A program made the translations under genes and the position numbers. From Mortierella sp. BCC40632 (taxonomy: Eukaryota > Mortierellomycota > Mortierellomycetes > Mortierellales > Mortierellaceae), in NCBI GenBank assembly GCA_011634665.1, contig WAEK01000003.1, positions 1,678,001-1,742,000 on the forward strand: DNA of 64,000 nucleotides. The letters run 5' to 3'. Within the stretch, counting starts at the first letter, position 1. Each line of letters opens with the position of its first letter. The notes beneath the pieces were generated by a model. The model did not search any database, was not told where the DNA came from, and saw nothing but the letters and a program-made list of their open reading frames with translations. This document shows, one piece after another, positions 43,430 to 54,555 of this stretch.

Positions 43430-46412
43430 TCAGTCTGTCAGTCTTTGTTTGTCTGTCGCCTCGTCCGTCTGTCTATCTACCAGCTCATCCCATACTGCCT
43501 CGAGTGCATCTGGCTGTCGGTCAAGACTCGACCCAAACTTGTCCACAAACGTTGCTATCCTTAGCCTCATCCTAAGGTCCTTATTACCCTTCTGCTTCTT
43601 GGATTCCCCCTCTCCTCCTTCTCCTCCTGCTGAATTGACAGTGGCAGGACTACTTCCATCGCCTACAATCGCAAACCGCTCCACAAGGGCCAGACATCCT
43701 ACCATCATCCCTAGCAACCGTGGAACCATTGGTTTAAAAACATCCAACTGTTTTCTTGCCCTAGATGACAGCTTTCGTTGAGCCTGCTGCTCGCTCATCT
43801 TCAGAACCTTGTCTGCCACTTTTTGAATCATGCTCCGAATACTCTGAACGATCACAATCCATGCACGGACATTTGTCGTCGGCTCTCTACTCTTCCCAAA
43901 GGCTCTTCCTCCTCCTCCTCCTCCTCCTCCTTGTTGACATTCCTTCACAATTGGATTACTTGGATCGGCCTGTCCGTGCCCGTGATCATCACTACTACGG
44001 TTGAGCGAGGTGGAGAGTGTCTCCCAGAAGCAAAGACACTTTTGAATCTGATCCGTAAAAGAAACATCCTTGGATAGAATCTCCTTTTGTGAAAGTGCCA
44101 ACGTCATTCCTGACAACTTTTCCATCTCGACATGGACCCAAATGGACATTTCCTGCAGTGGTATCCCTACTTGCTCCTCCAATGTCTGACCATAGGCACT
44201 AAAGAATTGATCTCTGAAAAGAGTGACCAGACAAAGTCCCCGAATTACTTCTCTCTTCAGGATCGAAAAAGAGTCAAATTGAGTGGTCCTGTTGAAAGCA
44301 GTGCCAATCCAGGGAGACTCTACGATGGACAGGCCATTCATCGTTTTGTTTCGGTGTGAGTATCGGTCTAGGAGGGCCACTACCCATCCGAGGTAATATC
44401 CGAACCAAGCCTCGGAGGTAATATCTTGACAAAAGTACGTATTAAGTTCTCCATGACTTGTCTTGTCACGCAGCCGCGGTCCGAAATCGTGAAGAAACAA
44501 ATCCACAGCAAGGTTCTGTAAAATGAAGAAGGAAAGAAGTAGAAAAAAAGCCGAGATTAGACTCTTTTTTCCTCGCTTTCTCTTTCTCTTTCTCTCTCTC
44601 TCTCTCTCTTCCCTTCTCTTTGGACTACCCAGAATTTCTCAACTGACCATGATACCAGACCCGAGCTCATCCTGCAATTGGTTCCGAATCTCGACAGACA
44701 CTTGATCCCGCTCCAGGTACTTCTCCCCTGGCGTCGGAACAGATTTCGGATCAAAATATTCTGGAGGGACAATAGGGTCTAGAATCACATCCAGTGTCAA
44801 ATAATACTCGCCCTGGATCAAGGCACATCGTCGGTCTTTTTTACACCCATTGACCTCCACATACTTGAGTCTCAACGCATGCTCCACCAACGGAAGTGTT
44901 GAAACCACAAACAGGAATGGATTTGATATAGAAAGGGTTTCCTCTCCTTCATCTTCTTGGCCATTGAGGACATGTTGAGGCTTGGGCAAGAGCAATTGAC
45001 AGGAATGCATCCATTGAGCCTTAGTTCCTGGGACAACGAACGAGCTCGAGTCGATCAAATGCTTTAAAGTCGATAACTGTGTCGCTCGGTCATTGATTTG
45101 ATTCCATGCTGTTGGAGTCGGTCCAAAAGCAAAACGAGCATAGACCGGATCAAATTCGGAAATGTCTCCAAGACGTTGGATAGAAGGTGGCTCCGTCACT
45201 GTCACTGTTTCTAATACTCTCACGGAATCTATATGAGGTATCGTTGCCATTTTCCTATCAGCAAAATAACACATTCTTGGGTTCAAGTGACGGATGGTGA
45301 GCGAGATGGAAGATGATTCTAGGTACGCTTGAGCGTGGGTAGCGATGGTCATCGATAATGCAACCAACACGGCGCCATAAGCACCTAATGGAAGAAATGC
45401 TTGGTCGTCGACAGAGATAAACCCGTGCCAGAGGAGGTTGCGGATGTTGAGAGTCATAGGTGATCCCAGAAGCATCTTTAACACTCGGATCTAGATCAAA
45501 AAAAAAAAAAAAAAAAAAAAGGGGGGAGGTCCTAGCTTTTGAGTCGAGTCTCTTCTTTGATTTCTACCTGAAATCAGTTGCAAAGGGCCTTTCTTTCTTT
45601 ACCAGAACTGGATCAACGCATCTTGTGAGGCATGGAACAGACAGGAGATCTCGTACCAAGAAAGGAACAAATGTTCCTGGACCTTGTAACGTCGAGATAA
45701 TCTAGATCCCCCCCCAAAAAAAAAATTCAACAATGCGACCCCTTTCAATCCTTTTCAGTACTTTTAGTTTTTTTTTTTTTTTTTTTTTTAGGAAAAAAAT
45801 TAAAATGAGGATCTTTCGAAAATGACTTACATTGCCCAGCATTTGTTCAAGAACCGTTGCGCCAACTAACCAGGCTAAACCATGGTCATACCACGACCCA
45901 GCCGCGAACAGTTCCAACCAGAGTTGGGCTACCTGCTGTCCAGGATACGAAAGCCATTGCAGCTGTGTCGAATATTCTTCCAAGAGTCTTGAACAAAGCG
46001 ATTTTTCCCTCGGCCGCTCCTCTGTTGTTGTCGTCGTCGCTATCTTTACTTTTGATCCAAGCTGTTGAATCTCTTCGAAAACTTGCATACACATCTTCTT
46101 GAACGCGTCCAGTTCCTGAACGGACGATGGTTCAAACTCTCGTCTTTCTTTTTCGTTGACGTCTCTTTTTAATCTCGAGCTCTCCAATGTTGGTGAAGGA
46201 CGACCTTGAGGTGGGGACAAGGGATCAACAGAATCATCTGGTTTCAGAACCTCTCGAAGTGTTTCCAGGTTCAGTAGTCCTTTAGTCGATAGAAACCGGA
46301 GACGCCTGGGTGACGAGTCATGGCCCAAAGGAGATAGGGAGGGGTGCAAAGAATGGTAGACAAGGTCTTTGACTGGCGGTGGGAGAAACCCACGTGAACT
46401 CGAATCATGCAT
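43430..46412 (-). CDS. ERMARD/DUF4209-like protein (869 aa)
   Basis: Four phase-0 exons: 46412-45831, 45701-45603, 45490-44648 and 44515-43430. The 99-base exon 2 was found by eye inside an otherwise 340-bp gap: it is open, flanked by good splice sites, and reads [20 protein letters not shown]. Directly after it comes [18 protein letters not shown] (residues about 233-250), the RNLLWHG motif I associate with DUF4209 and with ERMARD, an ER membrane-associated protein connected with RNA decay in animals. The remaining sequence is mostly helical with hydrophobic stretches ([30 protein letters not shown]). The C-terminal third has a Gly run and a basic helix ([16 protein letters not shown]). Function in fungi is unknown. 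An upstream exon before 46412 is possible. The family call rests on one motif and overall length. Confidence 0.65.
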
Positions 46413-46742
46413 TCCTTGAGAATTAATTGTGGAGGAGAGGAGAGGAATGTGTTGTTGCCATGCAGCATCTGTGCAATGAGTGCATCTATGAACCCCTCTT
46501 TATATATAATATTTATATATTTATATAGGTGGAGGTGGAGGTGGAGGGAAGGGAGAGAGGTTGGGCCTGATCGCGAATGGCGCAAGTTGATGAATGTATG
46601 TCATCTGACTCTTTGTGAAACTCCATCTAAAATACACAGCCCCCAACCTACACTTTTTTTTTTCTTTTTTTTTTCGCCAGTGAAAAGATTCATGTTGTCT
46701 ATTTCTTTTGAGAGGCTATGCTATCATCCAAACTGGTAAAAG

Positions 46743-46799
<57 letters not shown>

Positions 46800-46838
46800 A
46801 AAAAAAAGAAAAAAAGAAAAAGAAAAAAAAATAGGAAA
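46413..46838. other. Short gap with a 55-base poly(A)
   Basis: It lies between the ERMARD-like start and the stop of the next minus-strand gene. It contains AT-rich DNA (46500-46528), T runs (46652-46674) and A55 (46743-46797) followed by more A-rich sequence. No gene is found. Confidence 0.6.
46743..46797. repeat. Poly(A) run of 55
   Basis: The longest homopolymer in the window. It sits about 40 bp beyond the stop of the F-box/LRR gene. Confidence 0.9.
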
Positions 46839-49316
46839 CTATTCCTCGCGTACAGAATAAATGTGTGGGTGGGTTTCTTGCAACCATCTAAGATCCTGGT
46901 CCTTAATATTATACTTGTCCGCATCAATCCGTTGAAGATCCGGAAGCATCCTCAGGATCCACTCCAAATCTTCTCGCTTAAAGAGTTGATACATATTCGT
47001 CACATTCAACCTTGTCACCGACTGGAAACCCGCCAACAATCGTTCTCGTTCCGGGTTCTCCTTCGTAAAATGAGGTCCCCATCCCATCAGACCAAGATGC
47101 AACACATTCTTGACGTTCTGGATCGGATGCAATCGATGCTGCTCCACTTTGTTCTCTACGCTCGGGACAACCAAAGTTTCACTGATCTCTTTTGCTTTTT
47201 CTGGTTCCTGACTTGGATATTGATGACTAGCAACTTCCAAATCTTTTGTGTTCTTGGACTGGTCTTCCAACCTGTGTTTCTCTCGAGAACCATTCTCTTC
47301 TGTCCCTGACAGATCCGTATCCGACGCAGATGACAGGGTTGATGTAGAAGATGCATCCGATCCTGTTAGATACTCGTCATCAATCTCCATGCTGTTCGAG
47401 TCTCTAATTGAAGGTGAAGTACCAGTACTGGCTGGACTTGATATTGCGCTCGACGACGATGATGATGATGGTGATGATGGTGATGATGGTGACGATGATG
47501 ATGATGACGTTGATGATGTTGATGATGTTGAAGAGGAGGAAGAGGAAGAGGAGGAAGAGGAGGAAGAGGAGGAAGAGGAGGAAGAGGATGGCTCCGTACT
47601 TGCTCCAGCCAACGATGCGATCCTCCTGAAATTACCCGGGTTTTTGATACTACGCACAGTGTTCTCCACCTCTACATCCATGGCCGAGCTTGTAGTCTCC
47701 GATGACGTCGTATTAAGTGCGGGGGTCGAGGATGGTTCCGTCAGTGCTGCAAAAAGTCCAATGTGCACAAACAGGACCCTCAGATTGGTACATGCCCATG
47801 CCTGTCCATCAAACTCGTTGGGGTCAAGAGTCACTCCATGCGCTTCCAAATGAACCAACGAATCACTGCATCGACAGAGGTATCGATGTAGACCTTTGCT
47901 CGTGATTGCCGTACAATATTGGATATCAAGTCGTTTGAGTCGTCGACATTTTTCTGCAATCACTGTCAAAGTATCGTCATCGACTTTGGTTCCTGAAAGA
48001 CCCAACACGGTCAACTGAGGTAAACCCGAGACCATATCCTGGATTACATCCGGCTCAAGCTCCTTGCATGAACCAAGGTCAAGCGCATACAATCTTGGAC
48101 AGTCTTTCTTGAGGGCAGCGCTGACAGCAGAGCTGCCTTTGTAGTGTTCGTTCCTGGCGATCGACAACTCCATCAGCTCGGGACAAATTCGGAGAAGAGC
48201 CGTAAACTGCCTACACTTGAGGCCAATATTCCGAAGAGCCAAACACTTGATCCTGGTTAAAGGGTTGTTGACAAAGGCATTGTTGGCCTTGGCGACCAAA
48301 GGGTCGTTCCCCTGGATTGAGGTGTCATCGTCCGAGGTGTCAGGTGTCTCTTTCATATCCTTAAATTCCACTTCGGACAGATTCAAATACTCGATATTCT
48401 CGCACGACTTGAGGATAACGGCCAACTGGGACCAATGCATGGAAGTCTTTGCAATCTTGAGTTTGGTCAATGAAGCAAGTCCCTGAGTCGCCTTGACCGT
48501 GTCCCAACTCAACTTGTCACTAGACTTGTTCAAACTCAATCGAGTAATCGTCGATGCAGCCATCGAGATAATCGAGTCATTCAACTGGAAATCGTTCTGA
48601 CGACGTGAAATCGTGATGGACCTAAGATTGGGCCATTGACAATCCAACAACTCATGCGATCCTGTCCTTCCCCCACATCGAAGCGAGCGTACGTATTGCG
48701 ACTTGGATCGAATAGCTTGACCAAACTCGGCATTGGCCCAATATCGCTCCTGGATCTCCCGCCACAACAAGGGTTCACAGGCTCCGGCCCAAAGTCGAGA
48801 GACCCGACAACATTCGGACACAGACGATTTATCGAGGAACGAGACAATCGCTTGGACAATTTCGGGCATTTCAAAGATCTTGTTGCAAGGAGGTAATATT
48901 GTTGGTAGAGCTCCCGGCATGGTCTCTTGCTGCTCTGCAGGTCGTTGCTGATGCAGGGTCTTGTGACTGCTTAAAATGGCATGGGCGCCCCTGGAGAGCG
49001 CCGACCATGTCCAGGATAGGGACGACGACGGTACCGCTGAAATGCTGGTCAAGGTCTGCATAAAGCCATTTGTGGCGGAAACCGGCAAAGTCGATGGCGG
49101 CGATGGGTCTTGTGATGTTAAGGTACCAGCGACACTGGCGGTTGGGTCCTGAGATGATGGTAGAGTTGTCGTAATGAGGCTTTCTGGCTCCCATTCCATG
49201 TCCATTCCAGTCGACTGTGTGGTCGTGACGGGTAGAGATGCTTGCCCGCGTTGGTCCACTGTCTCTGAAGACTGTTGCTCCGTCCACCCGAGAAAAGAGC
49301 TGAAGCTTAGGGCCAT
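46839..49316 (-). CDS. F-box/LRR protein (825 aa, single exon)
   Basis: The frame is uninterrupted. The first ATG giving a sensible product is at 49316 (MALSFSSFLGW). An N-terminal Ser/Thr/Pro-rich segment of about 140 residues precedes the F-box (about 143-185: KIFEMPEIVQAIVSFLDKSS, then SRLWAGACEPLLW). Leucine-rich repeats follow, in the cysteine-containing AMN1/Grr1 style: CPRLYALDLGSCKEL, LPQLTVLGLSGTKV, and CRRLKRLDIQYCTAITSKGL. A poly-Ser insert (about 19 Ser, then SST repeats; bases about 47460-47590) and an acidic Ser-rich section interrupt the repeats, and more LRR-like sequence ends the protein (LLAGFQSVTRLNV, MLPDLQRIDADKY). It is a likely SCF ubiquitin-ligase substrate receptor, target unknown. 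It is not closely related to the three tandem copies at 0.3-13 kb. Confidence 0.85.
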   Translation of the reverse strand: MALSFSSFLGWTEQQSSETVDQRGQASLPVTTTQSTGMDMEWEPESLITTTLPSSQDPTASVAGTLTSQDPSPPSTLPVSATNGFMQTLTSISAVPSSSLSWTWSALSRGAHAILSSHKTLHQQRPAEQQETMPGALPTILPPCNKIFEMPEIVQAIVSFLDKSSVSECCRVSRLWAGACEPLLWREIQERYWANAEFGQAIRSKSQYVRSLRCGGRTGSHELLDCQWPNLRSITISRRQNDFQLNDSIISMAASTITRLSLNKSSDKLSWDTVKATQGLASLTKLKIAKTSMHWSQLAVILKSCENIEYLNLSEVEFKDMKETPDTSDDDTSIQGNDPLVAKANNAFVNNPLTRIKCLALRNIGLKCRQFTALLRICPELMELSIARNEHYKGSSAVSAALKKDCPRLYALDLGSCKELEPDVIQDMVSGLPQLTVLGLSGTKVDDDTLTVIAEKCRRLKRLDIQYCTAITSKGLHRYLCRCSDSLVHLEAHGVTLDPNEFDGQAWACTNLRVLFVHIGLFAALTEPSSTPALNTTSSETTSSAMDVEVENTVRSIKNPGNFRRIASLAGASTEPSSSSSSSSSSSSSSSSSSSSTSSTSSTSSSSSSPSSPSSPSSSSSSSAISSPASTGTSPSIRDSNSMEIDDEYLTGSDASSTSTLSSASDTDLSGTEENGSREKHRLEDQSKNTKDLEVASHQYPSQEPEKAKEISETLVVPSVENKVEQHRLHPIQNVKNVLHLGLMGWGPHFTKENPERERLLAGFQSVTRLNVTNMYQLFKREDLEWILRMLPDLQRIDADKYNIKDQDLRWLQETHPHIYSVREE

Positions 49317-50420
49317 TTTCTCTTTTCGCGCTTGTTTCGTCACTCTTGTTCTCTCTTCTTTTTCCAACTCCACGCGATACAGTTCTCTGTTGTTTTGGTG
49401 CACTAGTAGTGTCCTTCTGCGCCCGACCGAAGAGTTTGTCTTCTTGTGTGTATGTGAAAGGGAAGAGAGACTGGTTCTAGATGCCTCTAGAAATGCGCTT
49501 TTTTTTTTTTTTCTTTTTCTTTTTAGCTTGGCCGTCCGTCCCGTCTGTGCCTTGCTACTGGAGTCAAATGTCTTGAAATGTAAAAAGAAAAAAGAAAAAA
49601 CTGAAGAAAAAAAAAAAGAAGACAGGGGAGAGGGGAGAAAAGGGAGTTGAGAATGAAATGGGAATAACTAGTCTCTCTCTTTCGTTGCGCCAAGAGAGAA
49701 TGAAAGAATGGCAAGAGAGAAAGAGAGAAATGTAATGGAGAGTCGAATTGGAGAAAGAATGAGAAACCCGAAAAAAACAGGTAATGGCGAAGGCGAGAGA
49801 GAGAGTGAGAGTGAGTGAGCGAGTGATGGAGAGTTGGGCAGAGTCCCACCCTTTTTTATACGTGTTTGACCCCCTCCCCTTCTTCCTCCCAAGGAAACAC
49901 ACACAGGTCAAGTGTGTCTGTCCGTCAATCATCATTTTTTTCCAAGCGGGGGAAAAGCGAAGCAGAAAAAAAGAAAGAGTCTGCGCCTCTGTTGCCTCTG
50001 TTGCCTCTGTTGCAAAGTGAGCTTTACATGTCACGGGAACCCATTTTTTTTCTTTTCATCTTTTTCCTCTTTATCTCGCTCGCCTTCCTCCTTCCCCCCT
50101 TGCGCCACCACTCGAACGAGTCATCGTCCCTGTCTTCCCGTCTTCCTCTTTCTCCTTCTTGGTAACCGACGTGTCGGGGAAAGTGCATTAGTGCATTGAC
50201 CGACGGCGAAGCAGTGGCAAAAACGGGTTGCAGGCTGAGTTCTGGCGACTTTGGGAACATTCAGAAAAAAAAAGGTTCTTTACAAACCTTATCTCTCATT
50301 CAACATAGCCCATTGCTCTCCCTTTCACCAATTGGGAATAAAAAAAAACTGTATTATACAAAAGGGAGGGGGGGGGGACTAACTTACACACTTTGTTTTT
50401 GTTTACTTGCTCGGGCGTCC
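49317..50420. other. Promoter region of the F-box/LRR gene
   Basis: It contains T- and A-rich runs, GA-rich DNA at about 49630-49830 (pyrimidine-rich on the coding strand of the F-box/LRR gene) and a triplicated TTGCCTCTG unit near 49988-50013. No gene is found. Confidence 0.55.
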
Positions 50421-53009
50421 TTAGAAACAAAATTCCTCCTCACAACAATCTACCACCTCAAATGAGAACCCAACCTGGGGCGCCCGTTCTCGGAACCATG
50501 CTTCCATGGCTTCGTCCGAAACCCTATTGGCTTTGGACCGTCGAATGCGTACATTCTTCAATCGTCTGAATACCGTCTCATCTTGTCCACTCTTCTTTTC
50601 TTGCTCTTTCTCTTCAGCCCCCACTAACCAAGACTCCATGTCCCTTGGTTTCAACGGGATGGGATAGCATGTGGTAAAGACCACTTCTTCTAGTGCTTGA
50701 AGATCCTTCAATGCGTCGTATTCTCGTCCTTGGTCCAGGACCAACCCTTCCTTGATACACAATCGACGTAATTTCTGTAGTCGACTCAAGAACGCAAAGG
50801 TCTCCGTATTCCGTTTCGGTGGCTCAGAAAGGTTCCTCCAGGGTTGTCGTGCAAACCGGACAACGAGTTTCTCGAGCGAGGTACATGCCCATTGACGTGA
50901 TCTTGTTGATGTTGTTGCTGGCGTTGCTGTTGTGGTTGCTGCGGTAGTCATTGGATTAGGTGGCGAGGCTGGATGATTGCTTGTTATCGGTGAAGAGATA
51001 GGGGTAGATGTCGATGGGGATGGAGGACAGGATAGGTACGGAGATGACGAAGAGGATGAAGAAGAAGAACCAGAAGATGGTTCGAGGTCTTTGGATCCCC
51101 ACTCTGCCCATGAAGATAGAATCGATGCATGTGGACGGACCGTGGGCGCAATATCCATTTCTGTCACGGGGGTATCGTATGGCTCATGAGCGCCAAGGAG
51201 TTTCTTTGAATCCATCGAACCATCACTTCCTCTCCTGAGCCCTCTTCTTCCCCAGGGATCGGCCTCTCCCTGTTGTTGTGGGAATGACTGTTGTTGTTCT
51301 GGGGATATGTGGGGTGGGTCCTGTTCTTGAGTCACCATCATTTGTTCCACATACAACGTCGTATTGTACGCACAAAACTCCTTCAGGTATGGTGTCCAAC
51401 ATAAAAAGTCATGAATCGCCTGACTAATCTTTTCGCTCGAACATACATTCGTGATACAAAGACTAGTCAGAAATCTTCCTTGTTCATGTCCCAGTCGAAT
51501 CAACGTCGTCGTTGGTTCCTGAGAATGAGTCGACGCTTGCTGAGGCGAGCTGAGGGACCAGGTCGAGCGAGTCGAGACACTCGCAGTAAGGGTGGAAGAG
51601 TCTACTGCGACCGTGGTCTGCGCCAACTTGATCGACTCCATGGCAGCCTTTGTACAATCCCAAGCAGGGAGACCCAAAGAGTCCAGTCTTGGGAAAAGGG
51701 ACATAATTTCACGAATTGAATCTAGAGCTAGCCCTCCATGCTGAAGCCCCACGTGAAATTTCTCAATCTTGGGACATGAATGAGCGATGGAGCCCACAAG
51801 ACTCAGGTGTGAAGCATTCAAAGGAATGGACGTCTCTTGAAGAGACACATGTGTATGTTGGACAGAGGATGGGAGCACAAGAGGTGGCAAGAGATCCGTC
51901 CCACCATGAACAACACGTCGTCTCCAGAGGGCTGCAGGACTTGAGAGCGAGTAAAACTCGATCAAGTTTGGACACCGAGCGGCCACTTGCTCGAGATCTC
52001 CCTGACTTATCTTGAGTTGTTGAATTTTGAGAGACTTGAGTGACCGATGGATTGAGTAGCTTCGAGGCCGGTACTCGATCAACTCTTCATTTATCTGTTG
52101 TTCCTGATGATCTTGATCGACCAGTTGAGCGGAGATGGTACTGTCGACAAACGATCCGTGTGAGTGAATGGATAGATATTCAAGCCCAATGGCTGAATCC
52201 AAGACAAGATGAATGTCTACCTCAGCATTGACTGCAGGGCTGATGACCAGTCGAGTCAAGGAAGGGATAGAAAAGGAAATCAAAGAGGCGCCTCGATCCA
52301 GTCGAGGACTTGAACCCACCAAAAGTGGCCATTCATCATTCACTCCAGTGTTTTCCGAGGACCAAGTCTGTTGAAGGTCGAAATAGCCTTCAAGATGCAG
52401 ATACCTTAGCCTCAGTTTGGAGGCGGCCAGTGTCTCTGGTAACATGCTTGAACGAACAGCCCCCTGTTGTTGTTGTTGTTGTGGTACGTTTCCTGCAACA
52501 AGGGGATTGTTATGGTTGTTGTTGCGCGGTGCTGAGTGAGATAGTGGTTGTGAATGCGATTCCGAACCATTGACCGAAACGATACTGCAGCAATCGCGAC
52601 TGTGGGAATCCTCCAGACCTGGATGACCGAGGACAATGCGTAAAAGCTTGAAAGAGTCCAATTGACAAGGGCTAGCAAGATCTTGAGGAGGCTGGAAGAC
52701 ACACCGAAGCTCTCGTATCCGGTCAACATGGTCTACCATCCTCTTCTGAACCGATGCCTCGAGCGTGTTCTCCCAAAGGACTGATTCCCAGACAAGGTGG
52801 CGGCCGATCGCATGCCAGAACCGATTGACTTGAAGTGAAGCCAAAAGTGAGGACCGGTCCAGCTGCTTTTGAACCAAGAGTACAATCTCGGCAATCGAAA
52901 GTGCCTTGGACAGGGCGTTCTTCTCTTGGGTGGAAGAGGAACAAGTCCATGAAAACGCATTGGGCGCGGGTTGTGACGGTGGATTCCTTTGGTCACGTAT
53001 AGAGTCCAT
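50421..53009 (-). CDS. F-box-like protein (862 aa, single exon)
   Basis: One open frame from ATG 53009. After a Pro/Ser-rich start, residues about 36-80 have the F-box pattern (ALSIAEIVLLVQKQLDRSSL, ASLQVNRFWHAIGRHLVWES, then VLWENTLEA). The body has leucine-rich segments (LRLRYLHLEGYFDL, CPKIEKFHVGL, FPRLDSLGLPAWDC, LQKLRRLCIKEGLV) that suggest an irregular LRR fold. It is interrupted by a poly-Gln patch, a Gln-rich insert and a Ser/Thr-rich disordered stretch (bases about 50900-51090). It ends with a compact Cys-containing segment (FEVVDCCEEEFCF). The role should be a ubiquitin-ligase adaptor; the substrate is unknown. It lies head-to-tail behind the previous F-box gene but shows no obvious close similarity to it. 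Confidence 0.8.
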   Translation of the reverse strand: MDSIRDQRNPPSQPAPNAFSWTCSSSTQEKNALSKALSIAEIVLLVQKQLDRSSLLASLQVNRFWHAIGRHLVWESVLWENTLEASVQKRMVDHVDRIRELRCVFQPPQDLASPCQLDSFKLLRIVLGHPGLEDSHSRDCCSIVSVNGSESHSQPLSHSAPRNNNHNNPLVAGNVPQQQQQQGAVRSSMLPETLAASKLRLRYLHLEGYFDLQQTWSSENTGVNDEWPLLVGSSPRLDRGASLISFSIPSLTRLVISPAVNAEVDIHLVLDSAIGLEYLSIHSHGSFVDSTISAQLVDQDHQEQQINEELIEYRPRSYSIHRSLKSLKIQQLKISQGDLEQVAARCPNLIEFYSLSSPAALWRRRVVHGGTDLLPPLVLPSSVQHTHVSLQETSIPLNASHLSLVGSIAHSCPKIEKFHVGLQHGGLALDSIREIMSLFPRLDSLGLPAWDCTKAAMESIKLAQTTVAVDSSTLTASVSTRSTWSLSSPQQASTHSQEPTTTLIRLGHEQGRFLTSLCITNVCSSEKISQAIHDFLCWTPYLKEFCAYNTTLYVEQMMVTQEQDPPHISPEQQQSFPQQQGEADPWGRRGLRRGSDGSMDSKKLLGAHEPYDTPVTEMDIAPTVRPHASILSSWAEWGSKDLEPSSGSSSSSSSSSPYLSCPPSPSTSTPISSPITSNHPASPPNPMTTAATTTATPATTSTRSRQWACTSLEKLVVRFARQPWRNLSEPPKRNTETFAFLSRLQKLRRLCIKEGLVLDQGREYDALKDLQALEEVVFTTCYPIPLKPRDMESWLVGAEEKEQEKKSGQDETVFRRLKNVRIRRSKANRVSDEAMEAWFRERAPQVGFSFEVVDCCEEEFCF

Positions 53010-53724
53010 GGTGGAGTGTTGAGGAGGAGAAAAGAGGATGATGAAGGGAGGATGTTCGGGATGAGAACCGACGCGGAGATGAGTGCAATGGAGAGGTGAG
53101 GGGTGAGGCTAGAGAGGAAGAGAAGAAGAAGAGAGTGCGAGGGAAAAAAAAAAGAAGTAAAGAAAGAAAGCAGACAAGACAGAGAGGGACGAGCACGATA
53201 TATACGAAAGGTGAGCCGACCCAGAGCCAAGAGGACCAAAGAAAAGACAGGAGATTATCGCTCGAGTGGCGAGATGATAACGTTTTGTGCGTGCACAGGT
53301 GGAAGAGGGAGAGAGTATTGCAGCACGCGGTATCGTGTCCTTTCAGACCGTGCGTCTTTTTTTTTTTTTTTTTTCCTCCTTCCGGCATAGTACAAATGCA
53401 GAGCAGAGAGAGAGAGAGGGAGAGGAATTGCGTGCTGGAATGACAGCACCTGCATTGTCGTCGTAGCCCCACACCGCCCTTTACTCCAGCATTTTCGCTC
53501 GCGCGCTCTCTCTCTCTCTCTCTCTCTCTCATCAGCACAGTACCAAAGACTGATGCTCCCATGGGCCGAACATATTGCTGAGTAGATGCGTAATGCAACG
53601 TTTGCTTTCTCTCTCTCTTTCCTACGTCCCTGAGGCATTTTACTTTTGACCCTTTTGGTTGAATTGGATAGAAAAAGCCCTCAGAGAGTATCTCGTACCT
53701 GTCCCTTACTCATCCTTTTTCCCT

Positions 53725-53766
<42 letters not shown>

Positions 53767-54555
53767 CTTTGTCCTGTCCCTCAGGTTTCTCTCAGTATCT
53801 TTGTCACCCTTTGTGTGGCGACGGGGAAAAGAAGAAGGAGGAAGAGGAGGAGGCGAGCGCAGCGAGAATAGCTCACACACACAGACACACAGTTTCTTTA
53901 TTACGCAAACGATAGGCATGAATCAAGTTCCAAAGGAGACACGAAAAGACAAGTCAAAAAGCGCGATGCACCTGAGGGAATTTGAACAAGAAAAAAAAAA
54001 TTGGTGTGTCTGGCGCTCCTGTCTTTGTCTAGAGTTAAACGAGAATAATGAAAGGATGTGGTAGAGGAAGAAGGAGAAGCAGAGACGGAAGGGTTTGGTG
54101 GGGGGGGGGGTGGGGGGGGGGTTGGAGAGAGGAGGAGTGGAAGGAAGGTGAAGGAGGAGGCTTGAGGCATCCGAAACTAGATTACGCCCAAAATGGGCAA
54201 AGTCTAGTAAAGACGAATGAACGCCTCGGAGCAATTGACAGAAAGCCCAAGTCAGGCATCCTAAAGCAGAACAAAAGACCAGCAACTCGTGATAGTATTT
54301 GAGAAAGCGGTGAAGGGATGGGAGAGAAGGAGAAAGAGAGAGAGAGAGAAAAAAAAAAAGAGAAAGTGCTTTTCTTTTACTTTTCAGGTTGGAAGAACAG
54401 AAGAATCCAAAAGAATGCGCTTGGACCAACATAATGTGCGACAACAAACACACTCTAATCGCACTTTACTCTCATCGTATCGGACATGCATGCTACCCCA
54501 AAATGTCTCTCTTTCTCGCTCTCTCTCGCTAGCTCTCTCTTTATTATTTTCAACC
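53010..54555. other. 1.5-kb gap with GA/CT tracts
   Basis: GA-rich DNA lies directly upstream of the F-box-like start (53100-53180), with (CT)n runs at about 53505-53530 and 53729-53762, a G-rich run (54099-54122) and GA-rich DNA near 54330-54350. Open frames are low-complexity. I see no gene. Confidence 0.55.

Noticed and set aside
45491..45830. A single 340-bp intron in the ERMARD-like gene
   Set aside because: A 99-base in-phase exon with good splice sites lies inside it.
46743..46797. Poly(A) tail of a retroposed gene
   Set aside because: No target duplication or recognisable intronless copy precedes it; homopolymers are common throughout the window.
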